A DNA stretch of 64,000 bases, from contig CAYWFP010000007.1 of the NCBI GenBank assembly GCA_964457365.1, positions 1-64,000 on the forward strand, read 5' to 3'. The DNA comes from CAYWFP01 sp964457365 (GTDB lineage Bacteria; Planctomycetota; SZUA-567). Below, one piece after another: positions 23,601 through 32,357 of the stretch. Within the stretch, counting starts at the first letter, position 1. Each line of letters opens with the position of its first letter. The position numbers and the translations under genes were made by a program. The notes under the pieces are model-generated. The model searched no databases and had not been told where the DNA came from. It saw only the letters and a program-made list of their open reading frames with translations.

Positions 23601-25384
23601 TTCTGCTCCTTGCGGGTGCTGCGCAGACGCGCGGCGAGGTCGCGCTCCACGCGCGGCACCTTGAGCACCATCCTCCCCCGCGGCGCCGGGAGCAGCTCCC
23701 GCGCCATGACCTCGGCCGCGTACGGGTCGAACCACTCGATGGCGTACTCGCCGGACGGGAAGTCCGCGAACTGGAGCTTCAGACCGGAGAAGGGCTGCAC
23801 CGGCCGGCGCAGGCGGATGCGGTCGTACCAGCGGTTGCTCAGGTTCTGCACCCAGAGAAGAATCTCGTCCTCGGCCCGCAGGGCGAGCACGCGCACGGTC
23901 TTCGACTCCACGCGCATGGGAACGAACCGCTTGGTCCAGTCGACGCCCTCGAGAAAGGTCGAGAGTCCGCGGTAGTGATCGTAGAGGTCGTTCTTCCCGA
24001 TATAGTTGTCCCACCACCAGAACATCGGCGTCCCGGCCGCGCCGCTCATGGCGCCGGCCCAGAGCGCGTTGTGCAGGGCGATGCCGCGCGGGTCGTCGGG
24101 GTTGAGCGGGCTGGTCTGGCCTTCGCCGACGTAGCCGTACTCGCCCAGGAAGGCGGGCTTGCCGTAGCCGGAGACGAGGCGGTAGCCGTACAGGGCGAAG
24201 GCGGCCGCGTCGCGCTCGAGGTCGGAGCTCATCAGCACCGGGCGGTTGATGTAGGAGTGGTACTGGACGAAGCCGATGTGCGGATCCTCCCAGAGCGCGG
24301 GCCAGCTCGTATGCATGCCGAGGCTGGTGCCGATCATATGCCGGTGCGGATCGAGCGCGCGCAGGTGCGCGGCGGTCTCGCGCGTCCAGGGAATCAGGAT
24401 GTTGCCGCGGATGCGGTCGTCCTCGAGCGAGGCGGTGCCGCCGAGGGTGTAATTCATCTCGTTCCACAGCTCCCAGCCCAGGAGCGAGGCGTGCGCGCCG
24501 TAACGCCCGACGAGGTACCTGAGCCGTGCGCGGTACTGCCGTTTGGCCGAGTCGCCGGTGAACCAGTATTCCTTCCGGGTGCACGGTCCGCCGTTGACGG
24601 GATTGAAGGGCGAGCGGTCCCAGTGGTGGACGAAGTCGTAGAAGTTGTCGAGGCAGAGGAGGACGTAAATGTCGCGCTCGCCCGCGGCGGTCAGGACCCG
24701 GTCGAGCCGCCAGGCGTCCTCGAGGTCGATTTCGTACGGGGTCTTCGTCTGCAGCGAGAGGCTCCACGAGCAGGTCCAGATACGCGCGTAGTTCTCGCCC
24801 GCGGCGGCCATCTTCTCGAAGTAGCCGTCGAAGCCGTAGGTGCCGCGGTGCTCCTCGACCCAGCAGAGGTTGTGCCCGAGCGCGAAGTAGCCCTCGCCGT
24901 TGTCGAAGACGAAGCGCGCGGGCAGATCCGGGTTGAGGCGCAGAAAGCCGCGCGCGCCCGGCGCCGGCTCCCCGGCGACGAAGGACGTCTCGGCGACCGT
25001 CACGGGCGGACCGCCGTCCCGGCGCAGGGTTACGCGGACGAGGTGGCGGCCATGATGGATCGGCGTATAGCGCAGGCGCCATTCCGGCGCGCCCGCGGGC
25101 GTCAGCACCTCGGCTTCGCCGCGCCGGTCGCGGGTATAGTCGCGGAAGAGAAAGCCCGGCAGGACGACCGTCTCCAGCGTCGGGAGGGTGATCGTCGCGT
25201 CGAGGCGGAATGATCCCGGATCGAACGCGGCGGTACCGGCGGGAACGTCGAGCTCGGGCAGGCGCGCCTCCCAGCGGGAGTAGACGGCGACGGTCTCGGG
25301 AGCCCGGAGCGGCGTCTGGGCCGCGGCGCAGAGTTCGCCGATCACCAGGATCGGAAGGAGACGGAAGAGCCAGACCAAGATCAA
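23597..25384 (-). CDS. Secreted DUF5060-containing glycoside hydrolase (GH5-like TIM barrel)
   Basis: This 595-residue protein has a signal peptide (MILVWLFRLLPILVIGELCA), an N-terminal immunoglobulin-like DUF5060 module (about residues 30-140; TVAVYSRWEARLPEL), and a TIM barrel with the clan GH-A acid/base Glu in GWELWNEMNYTL (about residue 308) and nucleophile Glu in AFLGEYGYVGEG (about residue 415). A beta-sandwich follows. Substrates of related proteins are beta-linked plant or algal polysaccharides; the exact one is unknown. It lies between a pseudopilin gene and an NlpC/P60 gene. Confidence 0.82.
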   Translation of the reverse strand: MILVWLFRLLPILVIGELCAAAQTPLRAPETVAVYSRWEARLPELDVPAGTAAFDPGSFRLDATITLPTLETVVLPGFLFRDYTRDRRGEAEVLTPAGAPEWRLRYTPIHHGRHLVRVTLRRDGGPPVTVAETSFVAGEPAPGARGFLRLNPDLPARFVFDNGEGYFALGHNLCWVEEHRGTYGFDGYFEKMAAAGENYARIWTCSWSLSLQTKTPYEIDLEDAWRLDRVLTAAGERDIYVLLCLDNFYDFVHHWDRSPFNPVNGGPCTRKEYWFTGDSAKRQYRARLRYLVGRYGAHASLLGWELWNEMNYTLGGTASLEDDRIRGNILIPWTRETAAHLRALDPHRHMIGTSLGMHTSWPALWEDPHIGFVQYHSYINRPVLMSSDLERDAAAFALYGYRLVSGYGKPAFLGEYGYVGEGQTSPLNPDDPRGIALHNALWAGAMSGAAGTPMFWWWDNYIGKNDLYDHYRGLSTFLEGVDWTKRFVPMRVESKTVRVLALRAEDEILLWVQNLSNRWYDRIRLRRPVQPFSGLKLQFADFPSGEYAIEWFDPYAAEVMARELLPAPRGRMVLKVPRVERDLAARLRSTRKEQK

Positions 25385-25393
25385 CTCCTGCGC

Positions 25394-26134
25394 CTAATCG
25401 ATCGGATACCAGGGATGCGGATACGAATCGCTGATGTTGTGATTGATGCGCAGGTTCATGACGCGCTGGTCGCTGTACTTGTTGCCCGCCGGCGGATCCT
25501 CCTTGTTGTAGAGCGTGCCGTCGGGGTTGGGCTCGATATGATGATAACAGCGGACGACCGGGGTGAACGGCCCCATCTTGGTGCCGCCGAACTCCGGCTT
25601 GGCGGTGGCGACGCGCATCTCCTGGTCCTTGACCTGCTGCCAGGTGTACTGGTCGGCGCAGGCTTCGCCGGTGTCGCCGTCGCCGTCGATGTCGTAGTCG
25701 TCGGTGGTGTACCAGGAGCACTTGGCGCAGTTGAACTCGTAGAGGTAGCTGCAGGCGTCGATATCGCCGCGCAGGGCCAGGGCCGCGGCGTCGGCGGTGC
25801 AGGAGGCGGTGTCGTCGGCCTCGGTGAGCTGGATGGCGGCGGCGACCCAGTCGGGGCGGCAGCCCTCGGTGCCGCGGCTGCCGTCGAGCGGGCAGAGGAA
25901 GACCTGGTCGTTCAGCTCCGGCAGGGCGCTCAGCCACGGCGCCCAGTTGCCCTGCCAATCGGACTTGTACATCTCCAGCGATTTGTCGAACTGCGATAGG
26001 TTGTTCTTGCAGCCGGCGATGCGCCCGGCGCGGCGCGCGTTGACGATGGCGACGGTGATGACCGTCATCAGCACCGCGACGATGGCGATAACCACCATCA
26101 TCTCGATGAGGGTGAAGGCCCGGCGATTCTTCAT
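25394..26134 (-). CDS. Type II secretion-like pseudopilin with C-terminal disulfide-rich domain
   Basis: This 246-residue protein has the prepilin peptidase site and helix RRAFTLIEMMVVIAIVAVLM at the N-terminus, with Phe after the short basic leader and Glu at mature position 5. The exported domain is Cys-rich (FLCPLDGSRGTEGC, CSYLYEFNCAKCSWY) and has a DYDIDGDGDTGEACAD stretch, a calcium-binding-like loop. The layout resembles the large pseudopilin families of planctomycetes and lentisphaerae. Its start overlaps the stop of the TPR-like gene (ATGA). Partners (PilB/GspE, PilD) are not in the window. Confidence 0.87.
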   Translation of the reverse strand: MKNRRAFTLIEMMVVIAIVAVLMTVITVAIVNARRAGRIAGCKNNLSQFDKSLEMYKSDWQGNWAPWLSALPELNDQVFLCPLDGSRGTEGCRPDWVAAAIQLTEADDTASCTADAAALALRGDIDACSYLYEFNCAKCSWYTTDDYDIDGDGDTGEACADQYTWQQVKDQEMRVATAKPEFGGTKMGPFTPVVRCYHHIEPNPDGTLYNKEDPPAGNKYSDQRVMNLRINHNISDSYPHPWYPID

Positions 26135-26988
26135 GGCGATTCCTCCGCATTGGCCGCGCGCGCGTAGGCGCGGTAGTGTTCGAGGTAGACGTCCAGGCCG
26201 GCCCCGTCGGCGCGGGCGAGCGCCTCGCGCTGGACGCGCAGGGCCTGCTCGTAACGGCCGTTGACGTGGTAGCAGTGCGCCAGCGTGTCCAGCAGGTGCG
26301 GCGTCCGGGAGTTCTCCGGGCGGCGCATGATCATGCGCTTGGCCAGGCGCAGCGCGCGCGCCTTCTCCGCCGCGGTGGCGTCGGCGAGCGAGGCGAGCAT
26401 GTACGCGAGGTTGTTCTCCAGTTCCGTCAGGCGGATCTCCTGGTACGGCTCGACGAAGCGCTCGTGCGTGCGCACGTCCTCGATCAGGTCGTCGAAGACC
26501 GGCAGGTCGCGGCGGGCTTCGCCGGGGCGGCCGAGTTCGACGAGGAAGTCGCAGCGCATGAGGCGCAGCTCCCGCGCCAGCGGCTCGGCGAGCGCGTCTT
26601 CCGCGAGCGCCAGCCGAACCTGGGCGAGCCCCTCCTCCAGGTACGCCCGCCGCTGCGGCAGGCGTTCGGCGGCGATGCGGTAGAGCGAGCCCAGCATCAG
26701 GTGCACGCGCGGATCCGGCCAGACCAGCTCGCCCGCGCGGATGCGTTCGACCTCGGCGCGGAAGCGGTCGGGGTCGGTCTCGGCCCGGGCGGCGACGATG
26801 GCGTGCTGCAGCTTGTCGAGGCGGTAGCCGTCGTACAACAGGCGCGAGCCCCGCCCCGCGCCGGTGGCGAGCAGCACCACCAGCATCGAGCCGACCAGCA
26901 GCTTCAGCGGCTCGGGCACCCGCCAGGCCACCGGCGGCAGGCCCAGCTCGGCGCGGTATTTCTCGATATCGATCGTCCACTCGCTCAT
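26131..26988 (-). CDS. Single-pass membrane protein with TPR-like helical repeats
   Basis: This 285-residue protein has an N-terminal cytoplasmic segment (MSEWTIDIEKYRAELGLPPV), one membrane helix (LLVGSMLVVLLATG, about residues 30-46) and a long helical domain whose pattern, including LDTLAHCYHVNGRYEQALRV, is typical of tetratricopeptide repeats. No enzyme motif is seen. It lies 4 bases after the selenoprotein candidate and overlaps the pseudopilin gene, so it is likely a scaffold for the same exported system. Confidence 0.65.
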   Translation of the reverse strand: MSEWTIDIEKYRAELGLPPVAWRVPEPLKLLVGSMLVVLLATGAGRGSRLLYDGYRLDKLQHAIVAARAETDPDRFRAEVERIRAGELVWPDPRVHLMLGSLYRIAAERLPQRRAYLEEGLAQVRLALAEDALAEPLARELRLMRCDFLVELGRPGEARRDLPVFDDLIEDVRTHERFVEPYQEIRLTELENNLAYMLASLADATAAEKARALRLAKRMIMRRPENSRTPHLLDTLAHCYHVNGRYEQALRVQREALARADGAGLDVYLEHYRAYARAANAEESP

Positions 26989-26992
26989 GTTC

Positions 26993-28324
26993 TCACTCGA
27001 TCGTGACGTCCTTCTCGCCGACGAGGTCTCCGTAGAGTTCTGTCGTCCAGATGACGCGAACCTTCAGGATGTCGCCGGGGCGTACGGTGGGGGGAATACC
27101 CGCCGAGTATTCGCAGGTGCCGCCTCAACCGTACTCCATGTTGCCGCTCAAAACCGGTTTCTTCGGCCGATCGGGCGAGAAGACCTCCACCCGCGGCGCG
27201 GTGCGCGCGTGCAGCTTGCCGTTCTCGTCGCGGGCGGCGAAGCGGACGAAGACCAGGTCCGCGGCCGTCTTGGTCTCCTGGCTCACGCGCAGGATGCGCG
27301 CGTTGCCGAAGCCCTTGGCGGCGAGGGCGACGACGTTCAAAGTCGGCTTGGGGAGCGTCAGCGTCAGCGTCTTGCCCGGCTCCAGCAGCAGCGCCTGCTT
27401 GGAGACGAACCGCGCCAGGATCGTTTCGCCCAGCAGCAGCGCGCCCTCGTAGAGGTTGCGCTCGCCGGCGGGGACCACCGCCGGGAGGCGCGGCAGCGGC
27501 GTCTCGACGACGAAAGCGTCCTCGATCGGCGCGCCCTTGGCCCCGAGGCAGAGATAGGCGACGGCTTTCTCCGGCACCTTCAGGCCTTCGAGCGCCAGGT
27601 CGATGCGGCCGGCGGGCAGTTCCGCGCGCTCGAGCGTCAACCGCGAGAGGTCCTTTGCCCGCGCGGTGCGGTAGAAGCGCTCGCCCACCGCCAGCCACTT
27701 GTGCAGCATCATCATTTCGCGCGGGTCGGCCTCCGGGCCGATATCGAACTCGCCGTCGCCGTCGATATCCAGAAAGAGCGCGTAGCGGCGGTAGTAGACG
27801 CGGTCGTAGTTGAGCTGCAGCACCGCCGCGCGCGCGGGCGTGCCGTCGACGTCCACCATGCCTTCGTGCCAGGCGAGCGGAAAGAGGCGCACCTCGCGCT
27901 CCTCGAAGACGCGGACGGCGAAGCGGTAGGTGCGGCCGTAGAGGGCGAGCCGCGCCAGCGCCACGTCCGTGGCGGTCTCGAAGGTCAGCACCGGGTCGTT
28001 GGTCAGGTCGCGGTCGACGTTGGCGTCGAGGATCAGCTTGTTGCGCAGCCACCGCCCCTCGGCGCCGCGGTAGAGGACGAAGCTGACGCCGTCGTAGGGG
28101 GTGAGGATGCCGACGAGCGGGTCGACCAAGTCCGGCGGCAGCGTCACCTTCACCGGCAGTTCCTTCACGACCGTGCCGCGGAGCTGCCCGGCCTCGGTCT
28201 GCTCGAGGACGTTGCCGGCAATGCGCCCCGGCTTCAACGCGCCGCTTGCCGGCTTCTCTTTCTCGCCCGCGAGCGCGGAGGCGCAGAGAAGCAGGCAGAC
28301 GAAGAGCGGCGGGTGCGGGCGCAT
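26993..28324 (-). CDS. Secreted protein with in-frame UGA: probable selenoprotein (443 residues)
   Basis: The frame starts MRPHPPLFVCLLLCASALAG (signal peptide) and runs 399 codons to a TGA at 27125-27127. The same frame then continues for 43 codons in good coding style (GGTCEYSAGIPPTVRPGD, then ILKVRVIWTTELYG) to a TGA at 26993, placing it 4 bases from the next gene, the spacing expected for this operon. The UGA context reads NMEYG-U-GGTCEYS, giving a Sec-x3-Cys pair. A hairpin 12 bases beyond the UGA meets published bacterial SECIS criteria. The rest of the protein is beta-rich and has an EF-hand-like DIDGDGEFDIG (about residue 192). No family is recognised. A sense-to-nonsense mutation or sequencing error is the alternative. 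Confidence 0.65.
27094..27112 (-). promoter_or_regulatory. SECIS-like hairpin just after the in-frame UGA
   Basis: Minus strand GAATACTCGGCGGGTATTC folds into an 8-bp stem (one U-G pair) with a GGC triloop. The loop starts 20 bases after the UGA and begins with G. Published bacterial SECIS rules ask for a loop 16-37 bases from the UGA with a G in its first two positions; both hold. Confidence 0.6.
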
Positions 28325-28334
28325 GCGTTTCCTT

Positions 28335-30116
28335 CTATGTTTCGACGACGCGGATGCCCAGTTCCTTGAGCTGCCGCGCGGTTACGGGCGAGGGCGCGCC
28401 GCTCATCGGGTCCATCGCCCGCGCGGTCTTCGGGAAGGCGATGACCTCGCGGATGTTGTCGTAGCCGAGCATCATCGCCACGAGGCGGTCGATGCCGGGG
28501 GCGATGCCCGCGTGCGGCGGCGTGCCGTAGGCCAGCGCCTCGACGAAGAAGCCGAAGCGTTCCTTCGCCTCTTCGCGCGAGATGCCGAGGATCTCGAAGA
28601 CGCGCGACTGCACCGCCGCGTCGTGGATTCGGACCGAGCCCGAGGCCAGCTCCACCCCGTTGAGGACCAGATCGTACGAGGTCGAACGGACCGCGTCGAG
28701 CCCGCCCCCGAGGGTGGCCTCGGCCTGCATGAAGAACTCCATGTCCTCGGGGTGGACCATGGTGAAGGGGTGGTGGCTGCTCGTCCAGCGCGCCTCCTCC
28801 TCGTCGAACTCGAAGAGCGGGAAGTCGGTGATCCAGACGAAGCGGAACGAGGCCGGGTCGTACAGTTCCAGCCGCGCGCCGAGGTGGTTCCGGAGTGCCG
28901 CCAGCGAGGCGTTGACGACCCGGGGCTTGTCGGCGAGGAACATCATCACGTCGCCGGGGTTCGCGTCGAGCGTCTGCGCGAGCGCTTGCAGCTCGTCTTC
29001 CTTGAAGAATTTCGCCGGCGCGCCGGCGAAGCCGCCGTCCTCGACCTTGATCCAGGCGAGTCCCCTGGCGCCGTAGGGCTTGACCACCTCCAGCAGGTCC
29101 TTGTCCAGTTCCTTGCGCGAGAAAGAGCCGCCGCCGGGGACGGCCAGCCCCTTGACCATGCCGCCGCCGGCGACGGTCTTGGCGAAGACGCCGAAGCCGC
29201 AATCCCGCGCCAGCGCGGTGACGTCGGCGAGTTCGAGTCCGAAGCGCAGGTCGGGCTTGTCGCAGCCGAAGCGCGCCACCGCCTCGTCGTAGCGCATGCG
29301 CTCGAAGGGCGTCTCGATCGTCGTCCCGGCGCCGGCGGCGAAGGCCGCGACCATGCACTTCTCCACCACCAGGAAGACGTCGTCGGGATCGGCGAAGGAC
29401 ATCTCCAGGTCGAGCTGGGTGAACTCGGGCTGGCGGTCGGCGCGGAGGTCTTCGTCGCGAAAGCAGCGGGCGATCTGGTAGTAGCGGTCGCAGCCGGCGA
29501 TCATGAGGATCTGCTTGAAGATCTGCGGGCTCTGCGGCAGGGCGTAGAACTGGCCGGGGTGGACGCGGCTGGGCACGAGGTAGTCGCGCGCGCCTTCGGG
29601 GGTGGACTTGTTCAGGATCGGGGTCTCGATCTCGAGAAAGCCCTCGCCGTCCATGACTCCGCGGATGGCGTGGATCACCGCGTGCCGCGCGCGCAAGGCC
29701 GCCTGCATCTGCGGGCGGCGCAGGTCGAGGTAGCGGTAGTGCAGGCGCAGCTCCTCGTTGACCTTGGCGTACTCGTCGGTCTCGAAGGGCAGGGCCTCGC
29801 TGCGGCTGAGCACGGCGAAGTCGCTCACCTCCACCTCCACGGCGCCGGTGTCCATCTTCGGGTTGACCATGTCCGCCGGGCGCGGGATCACCTTGCCGGT
29901 GACCTGCAGCACCCATTCGGCGCGGACGCTCTGCCCGAGCTTGAGCACCTCGGGCTTCTCCAGGTCGAAGACGATCTGGCTCAGGCCGCAGCGGTCGCGC
30001 AGATCGATAAACATCAGCGAGCCGTGGTCGCGGCGGTTCTGCACCCAGCCGGCCAGGGTCACGGTCTGGTCGATATGGTCCTCGCGGAGTTCCCCACAGG
30101 TGTGCGTGCGCTTCAT
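28335..30116 (-). CDS. aspS: Aspartyl-tRNA synthetase (bacterial type)
   Basis: This 593-residue class II synthetase starts MKRTHTCGELREDHIDQTVT with the OB-fold anticodon-binding domain (GWVQNRRDHGSLMFIDLRDR). Motif 2 is IARCFRDEDLRADRQPEFTQLDLEMSF and motif 3 is GIAPGIDRLVAMMLG. The GAD insertion domain between (about residues 285-420) marks the bacterial type. Upstream frame extension is rejected because homology starts at 30116. Whether it also charges tRNA-Asn cannot be told; gatCAB is not here. It heads a cluster of exported-protein genes, an odd partnership. Confidence 0.97.
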   Translation of the reverse strand: MKRTHTCGELREDHIDQTVTLAGWVQNRRDHGSLMFIDLRDRCGLSQIVFDLEKPEVLKLGQSVRAEWVLQVTGKVIPRPADMVNPKMDTGAVEVEVSDFAVLSRSEALPFETDEYAKVNEELRLHYRYLDLRRPQMQAALRARHAVIHAIRGVMDGEGFLEIETPILNKSTPEGARDYLVPSRVHPGQFYALPQSPQIFKQILMIAGCDRYYQIARCFRDEDLRADRQPEFTQLDLEMSFADPDDVFLVVEKCMVAAFAAGAGTTIETPFERMRYDEAVARFGCDKPDLRFGLELADVTALARDCGFGVFAKTVAGGGMVKGLAVPGGGSFSRKELDKDLLEVVKPYGARGLAWIKVEDGGFAGAPAKFFKEDELQALAQTLDANPGDVMMFLADKPRVVNASLAALRNHLGARLELYDPASFRFVWITDFPLFEFDEEEARWTSSHHPFTMVHPEDMEFFMQAEATLGGGLDAVRSTSYDLVLNGVELASGSVRIHDAAVQSRVFEILGISREEAKERFGFFVEALAYGTPPHAGIAPGIDRLVAMMLGYDNIREVIAFPKTARAMDPMSGAPSPVTARQLKELGIRVVET

Positions 30117-30169
30117 GGCTCTCCCTATCGTCTGTACGGGCACGGAATTAGGTTGATCACGATGCGAGC

Positions 30170-30197
30170 ATTATACAGACCGCGCCGCACATTGCGA
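30170..30197 (-). promoter_or_regulatory. Candidate aspS promoter
   Basis: Minus strand consensus -10 TATAAT (30170-30175) with a poor -35 (TCGCAA, 16-base spacer), about 50 bases before aspS. A direct repeat overlaps the -35 region. Confidence 0.45.
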
Positions 30198-30218
30198 GGC
30201 TCCATGCGGAGGCTCCAT
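30196..30218. repeat. Tandem 10-bp direct repeat upstream of aspS
   Basis: GAGGCTCCAT occurs at 30196-30205 and 30209-30218 (13-bp period) over the aspS -35 region. The position suits a regulator-binding site, but the signal is short. Confidence 0.35.
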
Positions 30219-30299
30219 ACGATAAAACGCGCGCGCGCGGCAATTGTGACCGGAAACGCTTGCGACGCGAAGGGGTTAGGCGCATGGCGCCAGACGGGT

Positions 30300-30959
30300 T
30301 CAGCCGGCGTCGTAGACCGAGAGCAGCTCGCCCGGGCGGTCGAGGATCGCCGCCGCGCCGCCGGTCTCGAGTTCCAGCCGGTCGCGAAAGCCCCACAAGG
30401 CGCCGACGGGCTTCATCCCCGCCGCGACGGCAGTGGCCATGTCGGTGGCGGTATCGCCCAGGTAGAGGATCTCGTGAGGCGGCAGGCCCAGCTCCGCGGC
30501 GATCTCGCCCGCGCTCGTCGGGTCGGGCTTGAGCGGCACGCCCTCGCGGGCGCCGCGGACGATATCCCACCGCCACTCGCCGAGAAAATGCGCCGCGGTT
30601 TTCCGCGTCATCGCGTCGGGCTTGTTCGAAAGCACCGCCATGGAGGCGCCGCGGACGGTCAGCTCGTCCAGCAGTTCGGCCACGCCAGGGTAGACCGTCG
30701 TCGCCTTGTCCCAGTTCTGCGCGTATTCCTCGCGGAAGGCCGCCAGCGCCCGCGTCACCGTGGCCTCGTCGCGGCGCTCCTCGGAGAGCGCGCGGCGGAT
30801 CATGGTGCGCGCGCCGTCGCCGACGTAGCGCTTGTAGGCGCCGACCGGTCGCTTCTCGCAGCCGATCGCCGCGAGCGCGCGGTTGCCCGCGTCGGCCAGG
30901 TCGCGCAGCGTGTCGAGCAGCGTGCCGTCGAGATCGAAGAGTACCGCGCCGTAACGCAT
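30300..30959 (-). CDS. gph: HAD-superfamily phosphatase, phosphoglycolate phosphatase-like
   Basis: This 219-residue enzyme has the HAD motifs in order: DLDGTLLDT (residues 9-17, nucleophile Asp), helical cap, SNKPDAMT (motif II), Lys in LKPDPTSAGEI (motif III) and YLGDTATDMATA (motif IV). The cap and overall length fit Gph-type phosphatases that remove 2-phosphoglycolate, although related enzymes take other sugar or nucleotide phosphates. It starts 14 bases after the DUF2752 gene. Confidence 0.85.
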   Translation of the reverse strand: MRYGAVLFDLDGTLLDTLRDLADAGNRALAAIGCEKRPVGAYKRYVGDGARTMIRRALSEERRDEATVTRALAAFREEYAQNWDKATTVYPGVAELLDELTVRGASMAVLSNKPDAMTRKTAAHFLGEWRWDIVRGAREGVPLKPDPTSAGEIAAELGLPPHEILYLGDTATDMATAVAAGMKPVGALWGFRDRLELETGGAAAILDRPGELLSVYDAG

Positions 30960-30973
30960 GACTCGCCTCCGGG

Positions 30974-31408
30974 TCAGACACCGCGCCAGATCAGGTAGAT
31001 CCAGTTCAGCAGCAGCGACACGACGATGCCGAGGCCGAGCCGGGTGCGGTCGCCGTCGAGTTCGAGCCGCAGGCGTTTCCAGCCCAGCAGCCGCGTCAGC
31101 ACCGCGTAGATGACGAAGACGCCGATGCCGACGCTGGCCAGCGTCACCAGCGGATTCCACGCCAGCGCGGCCAGCGGATGCAGCGCCAGCAACTCCCGCA
31201 ACGCGCGCCCGGAGCCGCAGGTCGGGCACGGCAGGCCGGTGAGGCGCTTGAACGGGCAGAGCAGGAACCACGGCTGCGCCGCGACCAGCCAGACCGAGTA
31301 GAGCCCGTAGGCCAGGAAGGAGAGCGCGAACGCCAGTTGCAGATCGAAGGCGCGCGGATCGCGCCGGACCAGACGCAGCTTCATCGCTCCTCTCCCGTCT
31401 CCGGTCAT
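30974..31408 (-). CDS. DUF2752 small membrane protein
   Basis: This protein of about 144 residues has three membrane segments and the DUF2752 hallmark CPFKRLTGLPCPTCGSGRALRELLALHP. Start 31408 (MTGDGRGAMKLRL) is coupled to the upstream gene by an ATGA overlap; start 31384 (MKLRLVRR) with GAGAGGAG before it is an alternative. The function of the family is unknown; it often accompanies Yip1 or zinc-ribbon membrane genes, as here. Confidence 0.78.
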   Translation of the reverse strand: MTGDGRGAMKLRLVRRDPRAFDLQLAFALSFLAYGLYSVWLVAAQPWFLLCPFKRLTGLPCPTCGSGRALRELLALHPLAALAWNPLVTLASVGIGVFVIYAVLTRLLGWKRLRLELDGDRTRLGLGIVVSLLLNWIYLIWRGV

Positions 31409-32256
31409 CCCGCCGTCTGCGCCGCGATGCCGATGAACTGCAGCAGTATGAACGGGATCACGCAGCAGACGAAGAAGAATAAGGTCGGCAGAAAGAAAGC
31501 CAGCGCCGCCTGGCCGGTGGAGATCCCGTGCGCCTCGCGCAGGCCGATGATGGTGTCGACGACGACCATGACCACGGCGATGAGTTGGGTAATGCCGAAG
31601 AGCGGGATCACCATCAACAGCATCGGCGCGTAGGCGTAGCAGGTGGCGCGGTAGGTCGCCTCGAAACCGTTGCGGTCGGCCTTGAGAATCATCAGGCAGA
31701 GGTGGAGGATGCCGCCGCGGATGAAGGAATTGACGACCGAGCCGATGGCGGACATGACGACGAGGAAGACGAGGTACATGATGAAGCCGATAGCGCCGAA
31801 AGCGATGATCGCGCCCGTCGACGGCTGGTTGGGTCCGCTCGGCGGGGCGAAGGTGAAGCCGACGGCGGTGAGGACGACAAAGATCAGGGCGATCCAGAGG
31901 TAGAGCCCGACCACCGAGACGGTCTGCGCGATCAGGTTGAAGACCAGCGGCTCGCCGATGCCGCCGGAGATTCGCATGCGGCGGAACAGCTCCGTCGGTT
32001 GCAGCAGCGACTGCTTGACGGTTTCGTAGAAGGCGCCGAAGACGCCCAGCTCGTCGCGACGCTCCCACGGCGGGCCGTCGCGGCCGTCGTCGTAGCGGTC
32101 TTCGTCGTAATCGGTCGGACCGGGCGGCGGCGGGGTGGCCGCGTCCAACTCGGGAATCTGGATCACCTCGCCGCATTGCTTGCAGCGGACGTTGCGGCCG
32201 GCCATCTCGTCGCGGAGCTTGTAACTCTTCCCGCATTGGCACGCGACTTCGAGCAT
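31405..32256 (-). CDS. Zinc-ribbon plus Yip1-domain membrane protein
   Basis: This 283-residue protein starts MLEVACQCGKSYKLRDEMAG, with a C-x-C and a CKQCGEVIQIP pair forming a zinc ribbon (about residues 6-30). An acidic, Pro-rich linker (TPPPPGPTDYDEDRYDDGRD) leads to a Yip1-type domain with five membrane segments from residue 75. Such proteins are common in planctomycetes and lentisphaerae; role unknown. Its upstream region is cut by a scaffold gap 19 bases before the ATG. Confidence 0.78.
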   Translation of the reverse strand: MLEVACQCGKSYKLRDEMAGRNVRCKQCGEVIQIPELDAATPPPPGPTDYDEDRYDDGRDGPPWERRDELGVFGAFYETVKQSLLQPTELFRRMRISGGIGEPLVFNLIAQTVSVVGLYLWIALIFVVLTAVGFTFAPPSGPNQPSTGAIIAFGAIGFIMYLVFLVVMSAIGSVVNSFIRGGILHLCLMILKADRNGFEATYRATCYAYAPMLLMVIPLFGITQLIAVVMVVVDTIIGLREAHGISTGQAALAFFLPTLFFFVCCVIPFILLQFIGIAAQTAG

Positions 32257-32274
32257 GATCTCCCCCCCCCCCCC

Positions 32275-32284
32275 NNNNNNNNNN
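32275..32284. other. Scaffold gap (10 N) beside a poly-C run
   Basis: Ten N follow a run of 13 C (32262-32274). The homopolymer probably broke the assembly; the true length and sequence here are unknown. No ORF is damaged. Confidence 0.95.
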
Positions 32285-32357
32285 CCCGGACCATCGATCG
32301 ACAACGAGCGAGATTACTCTACCGGAAGGGGGCGGCGCGTGCAAATACGAAAACGGT

